From: Methanosarcinales archaeon
Lineage (GTDB): Archaea > Halobacteriota > Methanosarcinia > Methanosarcinales > EX4572-44
Reading direction: 5' to 3'
Length of the DNA stretch: 14,671 bases
Assembly (NCBI GenBank): GCA_004212095.1
Contig: RXIJ01000029.1
Coordinates: 1-14,671, forward strand
The translations under genes and the position numbers were made by a program. Of the stretch, positions 7,297 to 13,730 are shown one piece after another. The notes below the pieces were generated by a model. The model was not told the origin of the DNA and did not search any database. It was given only the letters and a program-made list of their open reading frames with translations. How positions within the stretch are numbered: position 1 is the stretch's first letter; the number at the start of each line of letters is the position of its first letter.

Positions 7297-7875
7297 TTGT
7301 CAAGGACGGCTAAAATAACCCGTAAAACAAACGAAACAGATGTTATGGTTTATTTCTCTCTTGATGGTAATGGAACTGCTGATGTAGCTACAGGTATTGG
7401 TTTTTTTGACCATATACTTACCAGTTTTGCAGCACATGGGCGATTTGATCTAACAGTGAAGGCGTCCGGCGATCTTGAAGTGGACGAGCATCACACCATA
7501 GAGGATGTCGGGATTGTGCTTGGTTCTGCTATTCTTAAGAGCTTTGGAAATAAAAAGGGCATTGCACGGTTTGGTGAGGCTCGCATACCAATGGATGAAG
7601 CAATTGCATCGGCGGCAATCGATGTGAGTGGCCGAAGCTTTCTTGTTTATAGCTCTTCCTTTAAAACAAGTTTTGTTGGCAGTATGAACACACAGATGGT
7701 AGAGCATTTCTTTCTGTCGTTGGTATCGCATGCCGAAATCACACTTCATATCGAAGCTAAGGGGGATAATGACCATCACATTTGTGAAGCACTGTTTAAG
7801 GCATTTGGTGTAGCGCTTCGGCGAAGCTGTGTGATAGAAGGAGCCATTCTACCAAGTACGAAAGGGGTTATGTAG
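7297..7875 (+). CDS. hisB: Imidazoleglycerol-phosphate dehydratase
   Basis: This is the monofunctional form, 192 residues, without the phosphatase domain of enteric HisB. It catalyses the Mn-dependent dehydration of imidazole glycerol phosphate to imidazole acetol phosphate, the sixth step of histidine synthesis. Visible family motifs are RKTNETDV near the N-terminus, GIGFFDHIL (FFDH at 36-39), the metal-binding DEHHTIEDVGI (HH at 65-66), MDEAIASAAIDVSGR, and GDNDHHICEALFKAFG (HH at 160-161). The frame opens at a TTG at 7270, but I chose the TTG at 7297: family members begin just before R-K-T-x-E-T, and GGTGAT lies at 7288-7293, although only 3 nt away. The spacing is short, so the start is not certain. 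No other his genes are nearby; it leads a three-gene cluster. Confidence 0.94.
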   Translation: MSRTAKITRKTNETDVMVYFSLDGNGTADVATGIGFFDHILTSFAAHGRFDLTVKASGDLEVDEHHTIEDVGIVLGSAILKSFGNKKGIARFGEARIPMDEAIASAAIDVSGRSFLVYSSSFKTSFVGSMNTQMVEHFFLSLVSHAEITLHIEAKGDNDHHICEALFKAFGVALRRSCVIEGAILPSTKGVM

Positions 7876-7877
7876 AT

Positions 7878-8177
7878 ATGAATAGTGAAGAGCATCTGTT
7901 GTTTGAGCGCATCGAACATGAACTGGAGTTACTTCAACGACACACGATTGTGTTACAAAAAGTAATTGATGGCATGCCAATTGGCATACGAAAAATAGCA
8001 GATGAGACCAACATTCCGGAGCATAAAATCCGCTATTCTCTGCGTGTTCTTGAACAGAAAGGAATGATAACTCCAACACAATACGGTGCAAGCCCTACAG
8101 AAAAAGCTATCAAATTCAAGCAGCAACTTGGTGAAAAAATAAAAAACATCACTGATCAACTGCAACGTCTTGAGTGA
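7878..8177 (+). CDS. Small winged helix-turn-helix protein, putative regulator
   Basis: The 99-residue protein starts 2 bp after the hisB stop and overlaps the next gene by 4 bp (GTGA), so it is almost certainly translated with both. Residues about 29-75 form a winged helix-turn-helix: VIDGMPIGIRKIADETNIPE is the first part, and HKIRYSLRVLEQKGMITPTQ contains the recognition helix and the start of the wing. It is flanked by an N-terminal helix (LFERIEHELELLQRHTIVLQ) and a C-terminal helix (EKAIKFKQQLGEKIKNITDQ), both with heptad-like leucine/isoleucine spacing suited to dimerisation. No ligand domain is present. Target and signal are unknown; autoregulation of the hisB cluster is possible but not shown. 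Similar short proteins occur in methanogens, usually annotated as predicted transcriptional regulators. Confidence 0.75.
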   Translation: MNSEEHLLFERIEHELELLQRHTIVLQKVIDGMPIGIRKIADETNIPEHKIRYSLRVLEQKGMITPTQYGASPTEKAIKFKQQLGEKIKNITDQLQRLE

Positions 8178-8665
8178 ATAAAGACATGAAACCACATCAA
8201 GATTCGTTATTTCCACACACATTGGGTGTAGACACGAGACCACAGACACCTTCCCTCACAGTGGATATTATAATTTTCTATCACAATCAGATTGTCTTAA
8301 TCAAACGAAAAAACCAACCATATCAAAATTGTTATGCTTTTCCAGGCGGGTTTGTTGAAATCGGTGAAACCGTGGAGCAAGCTGCCGTGCGTGAGGCAAA
8401 AGAGGAAACCGGACTTAATGTGACGCTTGTAAAACTGGTTGGTGTATACTCAGACCCAGGGCGCGATCCACGTGGCCATACCGTATCCATTACATATCTC
8501 GCAAAGGGAGCAGGTGAGCTAAAAGCTGCCACTGATGCAAAAGACGCTTCTACATTTGCACCGTGGCAGGTACCAGATAATCTTGCCTTTGACCATAACA
8601 AAATGCTTAAGGATGCAAAAAAAGAATATAAAACTACCCAAAAATTGAGTTGGGTAGATATATAG
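8174..8665 (+). CDS. Nudix hydrolase, ADP-ribose pyrophosphatase-like
   Basis: The 163-residue protein has a complete Nudix box at residues 59-81 (G59, E65, R73-E74, E77-E78, G80), matching Gx5Ex7REUxEExGU, so metal binding and catalysis should be intact. VGVYSDPGRDPRGHTVSITY just after the box is characteristic of archaeal and bacterial ADP-ribose pyrophosphatases such as the Methanocaldococcus enzyme, which split ADP-ribose to AMP and ribose 5-phosphate. That substrate is a family-level inference. The start is a GTG whose last two bases overlap the TGA of the preceding gene; an in-frame ATG lies four codons later. The extra N-terminal ~25 residues resemble archaeal homologues with a short leading strand. 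It is the last gene of the hisB cluster. Confidence 0.9.
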   Translation: MNKDMKPHQDSLFPHTLGVDTRPQTPSLTVDIIIFYHNQIVLIKRKNQPYQNCYAFPGGFVEIGETVEQAAVREAKEETGLNVTLVKLVGVYSDPGRDPRGHTVSITYLAKGAGELKAATDAKDASTFAPWQVPDNLAFDHNKMLKDAKKEYKTTQKLSWVDI

Positions 8666-8677
8666 TCAAGGAGGTGG

Positions 8678-8748
8678 GCAAGCGAGCAAGTTAGGGGATG
8701 GAAGTGGGGGTTAGAGTATCGAAAAAAGAGCTTATCTTGCTCACTTGC
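8678..8748. repeat. Inverted repeat after the Nudix gene
   Basis: GCAAGCGAGCAAG (8678-8690) and CTTGCTCACTTGC (8736-8748) are complementary over 13 positions with one G.U pair, enclosing 45 bases. It begins 12 bp after the Nudix stop and could form a 3'-end stem in the message. It is unrelated to the H1/H2 palindromes. The rest of the 284-bp interval up to 8949 holds an AT tract (TAATAATATATATAT, 8765-8779) and no gene that I can support. Confidence 0.6.
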
Positions 8749-8949
8749 ATACTTTACTACAGCCTAATAATATATATATCTTTCGGTTTCATGTAGCTGT
8801 AAAGTTGTCAGGTGTTAGCACTGTTTCGACCTGGTTGTATATTCAGGTATAATGTCTACTGTTCTCAAGTTTGAACGCATAACGCATGAAAGGAATTAGA
8901 GTTCTGGCATAACACCCGGGGAGTTTACAGCCTCGATTTCATTATGAGA

Positions 8950-9888
8950 TTAAAACTCATAAATCTCAGGTCCGTATGAACTAAAAATAATAACTCGTTT
9001 TGGTAATGTTGCCTCTGTTTTATCATACAATGACTGGTGAATAAGCGAGAGTTCCGTCTCTCTTTTTCTTCGTACAGTTTCCCTTTCACCCTCTTCATAT
9101 TTTTTAGACATGTGTGTTCCTTTATTAAGCAGCATGCTTCTAAGGCATAAAGCAATAAGCATAATAATTTGCCTATCACTCCAGTTAATGCTGGATGAAC
9201 CATTCTGGGCATAAACAAAACTGTTGTTGTTCAATTTTCCATAAAGCCACATATCCCCGTTTATATATCCTTTGGCATGTCGTAGAACCACATTTGCTTC
9301 AGGCAGTGTTTTAAAAACTTTTCTTCCCTCTTCTGCTGCCCACCGTGTAGAATAATTAATCATAAAATGCACAGTATGTTCCCTGTTTTTTGCAGTCATC
9401 TCTTCGAGCCGTTCAAGGTCTTCTCTTAGATCATAGTCAGTATCATCTGGCTTAATGTGGGTGTCATACTTGCCGATGGGTCTTAATCTTACATTATTGC
9501 TTTTAACGTACTCTCTGTACACTTCAACATGTCGCCGCATGCCTTCATATATCTCTTTATAATTTATTCTTTTTTTATGTCCTTCATGTATAACATTTAT
9601 ATAACTATTTTTTGCACCCAATACTTTTAGACAATGGACGAATCTCATCACAAAAAGTCCACCATCAAAATAAGCTTCAGATCCTTTGAGAGTGGTGGAA
9701 GTCCTGTTCCCATCAGTCATATCATATACAACCAACTGTTCCATGTTCTTTTTGGAGCCATCGACCCCAATGCTTGCACAGTAATTATCAAACATTGCGT
9801 GTATATCTTCATCTGCTGGCAGAGTAACCATAATTGTATCTTTATTTATGTGTGGAGAAAGTATAAACTTTTCTATACTGCCACCCAA
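8950..9888 (-). CDS. Divergent cis-prenyltransferase-like protein (UppS superfamily)
   Basis: Of its 312 residues, the middle part follows the undecaprenyl/cis-polyprenyl diphosphate synthase pattern. TDGNR (58-62) corresponds to the catalytic M-D-G-N-R motif, followed by a G-rich helix (YFDGGLFVMRFVHCLKVLGA) and strand YINVI. YREYVKSNNVRLRPIGKYD (124-142) matches the family's RvrxiGd block, LREDLERLEEMTAKN the following helix, and HFMINYSTRWAAEEG (174-187) the L-N-Y-x-x-R motif. The C-terminal isoprenoid-binding block is degraded: VLRHAKGYINGDMWLYG stands where R-T-x-G-x-x-R-x-S-x-F-L-x-W-Q is expected, keeping R203 but not R-x-S. It may use another substrate or be non-catalytic. About 55 residues precede the motif and about 60 follow the core, longer than usual. 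The start is a TTG; an ATG 19 codons later is an alternative. Confidence 0.55.
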   Translation of the reverse strand: MGGSIEKFILSPHINKDTIMVTLPADEDIHAMFDNYCASIGVDGSKKNMEQLVVYDMTDGNRTSTTLKGSEAYFDGGLFVMRFVHCLKVLGAKNSYINVIHEGHKKRINYKEIYEGMRRHVEVYREYVKSNNVRLRPIGKYDTHIKPDDTDYDLREDLERLEEMTAKNREHTVHFMINYSTRWAAEEGRKVFKTLPEANVVLRHAKGYINGDMWLYGKLNNNSFVYAQNGSSSINWSDRQIIMLIALCLRSMLLNKGTHMSKKYEEGERETVRRKRETELSLIHQSLYDKTEATLPKRVIIFSSYGPEIYEF

Positions 9889-9975
9889 AACCAGAGGTTA
9901 TCAAATTAGAATTAAATCTCGCATTGATTAATCACAGCCGCAAATCACACTTTTTATTGTGTCCATTTGAAAAGG

Positions 9976-9983
9976 TTTATGAT
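9976..9983 (+). promoter_or_regulatory. Possible TATA box of ilvD
   Basis: AAAGG (BRE-like) followed by TTTATGAT is centred near 9979. A start site about 26 bp downstream falls at about 10005, directly before the ATG at 10007, and no ribosome binding site precedes that ATG. A leaderless transcript is therefore plausible. The match to the TATA consensus is moderate. Confidence 0.4.
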
Positions 9984-10006
9984 TTATGTATGCATGCTTA
10001 ACGATC

Positions 10007-11713
10007 ATGTCTCTTAGAAGTTCAAGTGTTACAGATGGTTTTGAACGGGCTCCTCACCGCTCGCTACTTAAAGCTGTTGGAATCATAGATGAAGAAATGA
10101 ATCGACCGTTTATAGCAGTGGTAAACTCGTGGAATGAAATTGTTCCAGGGCATATTCATCTGAATAAAGTTGCAGAGGCAGTTAAAGCTGGCATTCGCCT
10201 GTCTGGAGGAGTGCCTTTTGAATTCAACACCATTGGGGTCTGTGATGGCATCTGCATGGGGCATGAAGGCATGAGATACTCACTACCAAGTCGTGAGATT
10301 ATTGCTGACAGCATCGAAGTGATGGTAGAGGGACAAAGATTTGATGCCATGGTAATGATTCCGAGTTGTGATAAAATCATACCAGGTCATTTGATGGCTG
10401 CCGGACGGTTGGACATTCCTACAGTTGTTGTTACTGGAGGTGCAATGCTCCCGGGGTTTGTCGAAGATAAAGAGTGCGATGTGATCTCAGTATTTGAAGC
10501 TGTTGGAGCCTATCAAAGTGGTTCTATTACAGAGCAGGAGCTCTACGAACTCGAAGAATGCGCCTGTTGTGGTGCTGGTTCCTGCGCTGGACTTTTTACT
10601 GCTAATACGATGTCAATCATGGCAGAAGCACTCGGTTTAAGCCTTCCCGGATGTGCTACCGACCATGCCACTGATTCCAAAAAAATACGGCTTGCCAAGA
10701 AAAGCGGAATGCAAATAGTTGCGCTTCTTGAAAAAGACCTGTGTGCTCGACGAATCGTTAATGAGCAGTCGTTTGATAATGCCATCATGGTAGATATGGC
10801 AATTGGTGGCAGTACAAATACCACACTACACCTTATAGCAATTGCAAAGGAATTTGGAATCGATCTGAAACTATCTAGATTTGATGACTTAAGTCGCAGC
10901 ACACCACATCTGACAAGCCTTAGGCCCGGGGGTAATAAATTTATTCTTGATTTTAAGAGGGCGGGTGGAGTGCAAGCAGTGATGCAGCGACTAACCTCAA
11001 AACTCAACACCGATGTTCTGACAGTAACTGGCAAAACGCTAAAACAAAACATTGAAGATTTTATTATTCTTAACCCAAAAGCAAACAGGGAGATAATTGC
11101 AACTATCGAAAAACCACTTCACAGCGAAGGTGGCATTGCAATATTAAAAGGCAATCTTGCACCGTCCGGTGCTGTTGTAAAGCAGTCTGCCGTAAATGAG
11201 AAGATGTTGACCCACACTGGACCGGCACGTGTATTTGACAGTGAAGAAGACTGTATGCAGTCCATAATAAAAAACGAAATACGAAAGGGCGATGTGGTAA
11301 TCATCCGCTACGAAGGACCGCGTGGTGGCCCGGGGATGCGCGAGATGCTCTCACCAACTTCAGCCATTGCTGGTGCCGGACTAATTGATTCAGTGGCACT
11401 GGTAACTGACGGGCGCTTCTCTGGTGGCACACGCGGTCCATGCATTGGACACGTAACACCAGAGGCGGCAGATGGTGGGCCAATTGCTCTCATTGAAAAC
11501 GGTGATTTGATCGAAATTAACATCCCAAAACGCATTTTAAACACGTTGGTTAGTTCATCAGTTCTTAGTGAGCGAAGGAAAAACTGGAAGCCACCACAAA
11601 GAGAAGTTAAGGGATATTTGAGCCGATACCAGAAAATAGTATGTGGTGCGGATAAGGGTGCCGTATTTGATGATACATTGGTTGCACTCGATCGCTTCGC
11701 AATTGAGAACTAA
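10007..11713 (+). CDS. ilvD: Dihydroxy-acid dehydratase with repeat-derived C-terminal tail
   Basis: This 568-residue iron-sulfur enzyme converts dihydroxy acids to 2-keto acids, the step before the final transamination to valine and isoleucine. Family blocks: ERAPHRSLLKAVG, NSWNEIVPGHIHLNKVAEAV, FNTIGVCDGICMGHEGMRYS, PSCDKIIPGHLMAAGRLDIP, CCGAGSCAGLFTANTMSIMA, MAIGGSTNT, YEGPRGGPGMREMLSPTSAI and VTDGRFSGGTRGPCIGH. C79, C121 and C193 are candidate cluster ligands. An ATG at 9986 would add seven residues; I chose 10007 because family members begin just before R-S-x-x-V-T-x-G. The normal C-terminus is near GADKGAVF. Here 15 more residues (FDDTLVALDRFAIEN, 554-568) are encoded in the first unit of a tandem repeat, LDRFAIE exactly by hairpin H1. 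It lies 292 bp before ilvC. Confidence 0.95.
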   Translation: MSLRSSSVTDGFERAPHRSLLKAVGIIDEEMNRPFIAVVNSWNEIVPGHIHLNKVAEAVKAGIRLSGGVPFEFNTIGVCDGICMGHEGMRYSLPSREIIADSIEVMVEGQRFDAMVMIPSCDKIIPGHLMAAGRLDIPTVVVTGGAMLPGFVEDKECDVISVFEAVGAYQSGSITEQELYELEECACCGAGSCAGLFTANTMSIMAEALGLSLPGCATDHATDSKKIRLAKKSGMQIVALLEKDLCARRIVNEQSFDNAIMVDMAIGGSTNTTLHLIAIAKEFGIDLKLSRFDDLSRSTPHLTSLRPGGNKFILDFKRAGGVQAVMQRLTSKLNTDVLTVTGKTLKQNIEDFIILNPKANREIIATIEKPLHSEGGIAILKGNLAPSGAVVKQSAVNEKMLTHTGPARVFDSEEDCMQSIIKNEIRKGDVVIIRYEGPRGGPGMREMLSPTSAIAGAGLIDSVALVTDGRFSGGTRGPCIGHVTPEAADGGPIALIENGDLIEINIPKRILNTLVSSSVLSERRKNWKPPQREVKGYLSRYQKIVCGADKGAVFDDTLVALDRFAIEN

Positions 11714-11928
11714 AAGTTACAGGGCATCTCTGCAAAGCGAAGCTTTGATGATACATTGGTTGCACTCGATCGCTTCGCAATTGACACTCGATCGCTTCGC
11801 AATTGAGAACTAAAAGTTACAGGTTATCTCTGCAAAGAGAAGCTTTGACGATACATTGGCTGCACTCGATCGCTTCGCAATTGAGAACTAAAAGTTACAG
11901 TTTACCTCTGCAAAGCGAAGCTTTGCAG
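11666..11928 (+). repeat. Palindromic element R3 with the ilvD 3' end, amplified in three tandem units
   Basis: Unit 1 is 11666-11743 (78 bp), unit 2 is 11744-11843 (100 bp, carrying a 22-bp internal duplication) and unit 3 is 11844-11921 (78 bp). Each begins TTTGAYGATACATTGG. Each contains H1 (unit 1: 11687-11707; arms CTCGATCGC and GCAATTGAG, loop TTC), then AACTAAAAGTTACAG, then the start of H2. H2 is complete only at the end, 11908-11928: arms CTGCAAAGC and GCTTTGCAG, loop GAA, 9 perfect pairs. In earlier units H2 runs into the next unit through a shared TTTG, which suggests duplication at that four-base match. Unit 1 overlaps the ilvD coding end, including its stop; units 2 and 3 are non-coding copies. 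Confidence 0.92.
11763..11806 (+). repeat. Nested 22-bp direct duplication of hairpin H1
   Basis: Within unit 2 the segment beginning CACTCGATCGC and ending GCAATTGA occurs twice without a gap (11763-11784 and 11785-11806), identical in all 22 bases. It contains nearly the whole H1 palindrome and accounts for the extra length of this unit (100 against 78 bp). Confidence 0.93.
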
Positions 11929-11940
11929 GTGCCAGTCTAA

Positions 11941-11950
11941 TTTATATAAT
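11941..11950 (+). promoter_or_regulatory. Probable TATA box of ilvC
   Basis: TTTATATAAT lies 55 bp before the ilvC ATG, just beyond the tandem repeats. A start site is expected near 11971, leaving a leader of about 35 bases that contains the ribosome binding site GGTGATG (11992-11998). This suggests that ilvC and the APS-kinase gene have a promoter of their own, separate from ilvD. Confidence 0.6.
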
Positions 11951-12005
11951 ATTAACCAGCTTAGAGTTTAAAACTGAAAGACTGTTTGTAAGGTGATGAA
12001 TAAGT

Positions 12006-12998
12006 ATGGTACAGATGTATTATGATGAAGATGCCAATCTCGATCTGCTAAAGGATAAGACGATTGCAATTATTGGATATGGGAGTCAGGGTGCTGCCCA
12101 GGCTCAAAATCTTGTTGACTCCGGTTTAAACGTGGTTGTAGGTTTGCGAGAGGGGGGAAACTCATGGAATGTGGCTCTGTCGGATGGAATGAATGTATTA
12201 AGTATTGAACAAGCTGCAAAGAAGGCAGATATTATTCACCTCCTTTTGCCTGATGAGGTACAGTCGATGGTATACCAGCAGGATATTGCATCCAATATTT
12301 CCAAAGGCAGTGCCATTTCGTTCTCTCATGGATTTAATATTCATTATCATCAGATCATCCCACCGGATGATGTGGATGTGTTCATGGTAGCACCAAAGGG
12401 GCCAGGTTACCTGGTGCGCAGAACATATACTGAAGGTGCTGGCGTGCCGTGCCTCCTGGCAGTGTACCAGGATGCAAGTGGAAAAGCAAAAGAGCTTGGT
12501 CTTGCCTTTGCCCGGGGAATTGGTGGCACGCGAGCTGGTGTAATCGAGACAAGCTTTGCAGAAGAAACCGAAACCGATCTGTTTGGTGAACAGGTGGATC
12601 TCTGCGGGGGTGTAACCGAGCTTATAAAAGCCTCCTTTGAGATACTTGTTGAGGCTGGATATAAGCCAGAAATCGCATACTTTGAGACGCTTCACGAACT
12701 AAAGCTCATAGTTGATCTTATTCATGAAGGAGGTCTCAGTAAGATGTGGTACTACGTCTCAAATACAGCAGAATATGGTGGGCTTACTGTTGGACCAAAG
12801 ATTATTAATGCTGAGTCACGCAAAGCTATGAAAGAAGCACTGCGGCGAATTCAAAGCGGCGAATTTGCACGCGAGTTCGTACTTGAAGGAAAAACCAATA
12901 AGCCTGTTCTGCGTGCCCTGGAGAAAAAAGAGCACGAGCATCCAGTCGAGCAAATCGGAAAAGAACTGCGAAGCAGGATGACGTGGCTTAAACAATAA
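12006..12998 (+). CDS. ilvC: Ketol-acid reductoisomerase, class I
   Basis: The 330-residue enzyme isomerises and reduces acetolactate or acetohydroxybutyrate to the dihydroxy acid used by IlvD. The N-terminal Rossmann domain has GYGSQG (24-29) and the cofactor-selecting loop GLREGGNSW (47-55), whose arginine and serine fit NADPH. HGFNIHYHQI follows, then APKGPGYLVRRTYTEGAGVP. The knotted C-terminal domain has the Mg ligands D191 and E195 (ETETDLFGEQ) and E227/E231 (YFETLHELK), and the substrate serine in YYVSNTAEYG. The length is typical for class I, and all key residues are present. GGTGAT at 11992-11997, 8 nt before the ATG, fixes the start. The ilvB/ilvN synthase genes are not in this window. 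The APS-kinase-like gene begins 4 bp after the stop. Confidence 0.96.
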   Translation: MVQMYYDEDANLDLLKDKTIAIIGYGSQGAAQAQNLVDSGLNVVVGLREGGNSWNVALSDGMNVLSIEQAAKKADIIHLLLPDEVQSMVYQQDIASNISKGSAISFSHGFNIHYHQIIPPDDVDVFMVAPKGPGYLVRRTYTEGAGVPCLLAVYQDASGKAKELGLAFARGIGGTRAGVIETSFAEETETDLFGEQVDLCGGVTELIKASFEILVEAGYKPEIAYFETLHELKLIVDLIHEGGLSKMWYYVSNTAEYGGLTVGPKIINAESRKAMKEALRRIQSGEFAREFVLEGKTNKPVLRALEKKEHEHPVEQIGKELRSRMTWLKQ

Positions 12999-13002
12999 GT
13001 TT

Positions 13003-13584
13003 ATGACTTTCGCGGTCTGGTTCACAGGGCTTCCCGGAAGTGGAAAAACCGTTATCGCAGAAAAAGCTGCTGCGATACTCAACCAACACAATTATCATAT
13101 CAAAATACTAGAGCTTGATAAGATACGAAAAATAATAACACCAGACCCAACATACTCTGATGAAGAACGAAATATTGTGTATGCTTCACTTGCTTACATG
13201 GCATACCTGTTGACAGAATCAGGCATCAATGTGTTTATCGATGCAACCGCTAACAAACAGCAATACCGCGATATTGCACGTGGGCTTATCCCAAACTTTG
13301 CAGAAGCCTACATAGAATGCCCGCTTGAACTGTGTATAGAACGAGAAGCAGGAAGAAAAAATGCTTATGCTCCGCCAGACATCTATAAAAAGTCAACTGA
13401 TAAAAATGCAACCGTCCCAGGGGTGAACCTTGCTTATGAAGCACCGCGAAACCTGGGAATACATATTAACAGTAGAGAGAACAGTATCGAAGAATGTGCA
13501 AAACAGGCAGCAGATCGAATAAGTGAATTATTTTCAACTGCAAAGCTGCGCTTTGCAGAGACAAGTTTAACTCCCGATTGCTAA
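13003..13584 (+). CDS. cysC: APS-kinase-like P-loop kinase with repeat-derived tail
   Basis: The 193-residue protein has a Walker A motif GLPGSGKT (9-16), LELDKIRKIITPD where APS kinases have D-G-D-x-x-R, TYSDEERNIVYASLAYMA (50-67), FIDATANKQQYRD, and the lid region EAYIECPLELCIERE. Adenylylsulfate kinase makes PAPS from APS and ATP. The lid segment (RKNAYAPPDIYKKSTDKNAT) is longer than the usual RDPKGLYKKARAG, so the substrate may differ, and no sulfate-assimilation gene is adjacent. The conserved protein ends near ADRISELF (177). The last 16 residues (STAKLRFAETSLTPDC) are encoded largely by palindromic element R4: hairpin H2 encodes residues 179-185, and the TAA stop lies in the loop of H1. 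It starts 4 bp after ilvC, presumably in the same operon. No ribosome binding site of its own is evident. Confidence 0.78.
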   Translation: MTFAVWFTGLPGSGKTVIAEKAAAILNQHNYHIKILELDKIRKIITPDPTYSDEERNIVYASLAYMAYLLTESGINVFIDATANKQQYRDIARGLIPNFAEAYIECPLELCIEREAGRKNAYAPPDIYKKSTDKNATVPGVNLAYEAPRNLGIHINSRENSIEECAKQAADRISELFSTAKLRFAETSLTPDC

Positions 13585-13594
13585 TGCAATCAAG
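13538..13594 (-). repeat. Palindromic element copy R4 inside the APS-kinase gene end
   Basis: Read on the plus strand, H2 comes first at 13538-13558: arm CTGCAAAGC, loop TGC, arm GCTTTGCAG (9 perfect pairs). Then come the spacer AGACAAGTTTAACT and a weaker H1 at 13573-13594 (CCCGATTGC, loop TAAT, GCAATCAAG, 7 pairs). On the minus strand the order H1 - AGTTAAA - H2 equals that of R2 and R3. The loop of H1 contains the TAA stop codon of the upstream gene. Confidence 0.8.
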
Positions 13595-13611
13595 TGCGCC
13601 AGTAATTGTGT

Positions 13612-13652
13612 GCAGAGATAACTTCAACTCCCGATTGCGCTATCAATTAAGT
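13612..13652 (-). repeat. Degraded palindromic element copy R5
   Basis: GCAGAGATAACTTCAACT followed by CCCGATTGC repeats the R4 sequence from 13555 with a period of 57 bp and a few substitutions. On the minus strand it reads GAAGTTATCTCTGCA, matching the spacer and H2 start of R3 unit 2 (GGTTATCTCTGCA). Its own hairpins are mostly lost: the H1-like part keeps only about 5 pairs. Confidence 0.6.
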
Positions 13653-13681
13653 ACATAGAAAATAACGAACATTATCGAAAA

Positions 13682-13691
13682 TTTTATAAAT
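13682..13691 (+). promoter_or_regulatory. Probable TATA box and BRE of the surface-protein gene
   Basis: CGAAAA (BRE-like) followed by TTTTATAAAT lies 40-49 bp before the ATG at 13731. A start about 25 bp downstream, near 13712, leaves a short leader carrying AGAGGAGA (13718-13725), a strong ribosome binding site 5 nt from the ATG. The strength of both signals suits a highly expressed surface protein. Confidence 0.7.
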
Positions 13692-13730
13692 AGAAATAGT
13701 CAAAGTAACTAAAAAATAGAGGAGAAATAA

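Noticed and set aside
8925..9218. 97-codon minus-strand frame overlapping the cis-prenyltransferase-like gene
   Set aside because: It is an alternative frame of the same DNA; the longer frame has family motifs and this one has none.
10543..11052. Minus-strand open frame of 169 codons inside ilvD
   Set aside because: It is antisense to conserved IlvD blocks, and its composition (serine, alanine, proline) is what a shadow frame gives.
11666..11928. CRISPR array or tRNA/ncRNA cluster, because of the regular repeats
   Set aside because: The units are contiguous near-identical copies without unique spacers, and unit 1 is the coding end of ilvD. No tRNA or cas gene is present.
12198..12695. Minus-strand open frame of 165 codons inside ilvC
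   Set aside because: It is antisense to conserved IlvC motifs, has no recognisable domain and no start signal.
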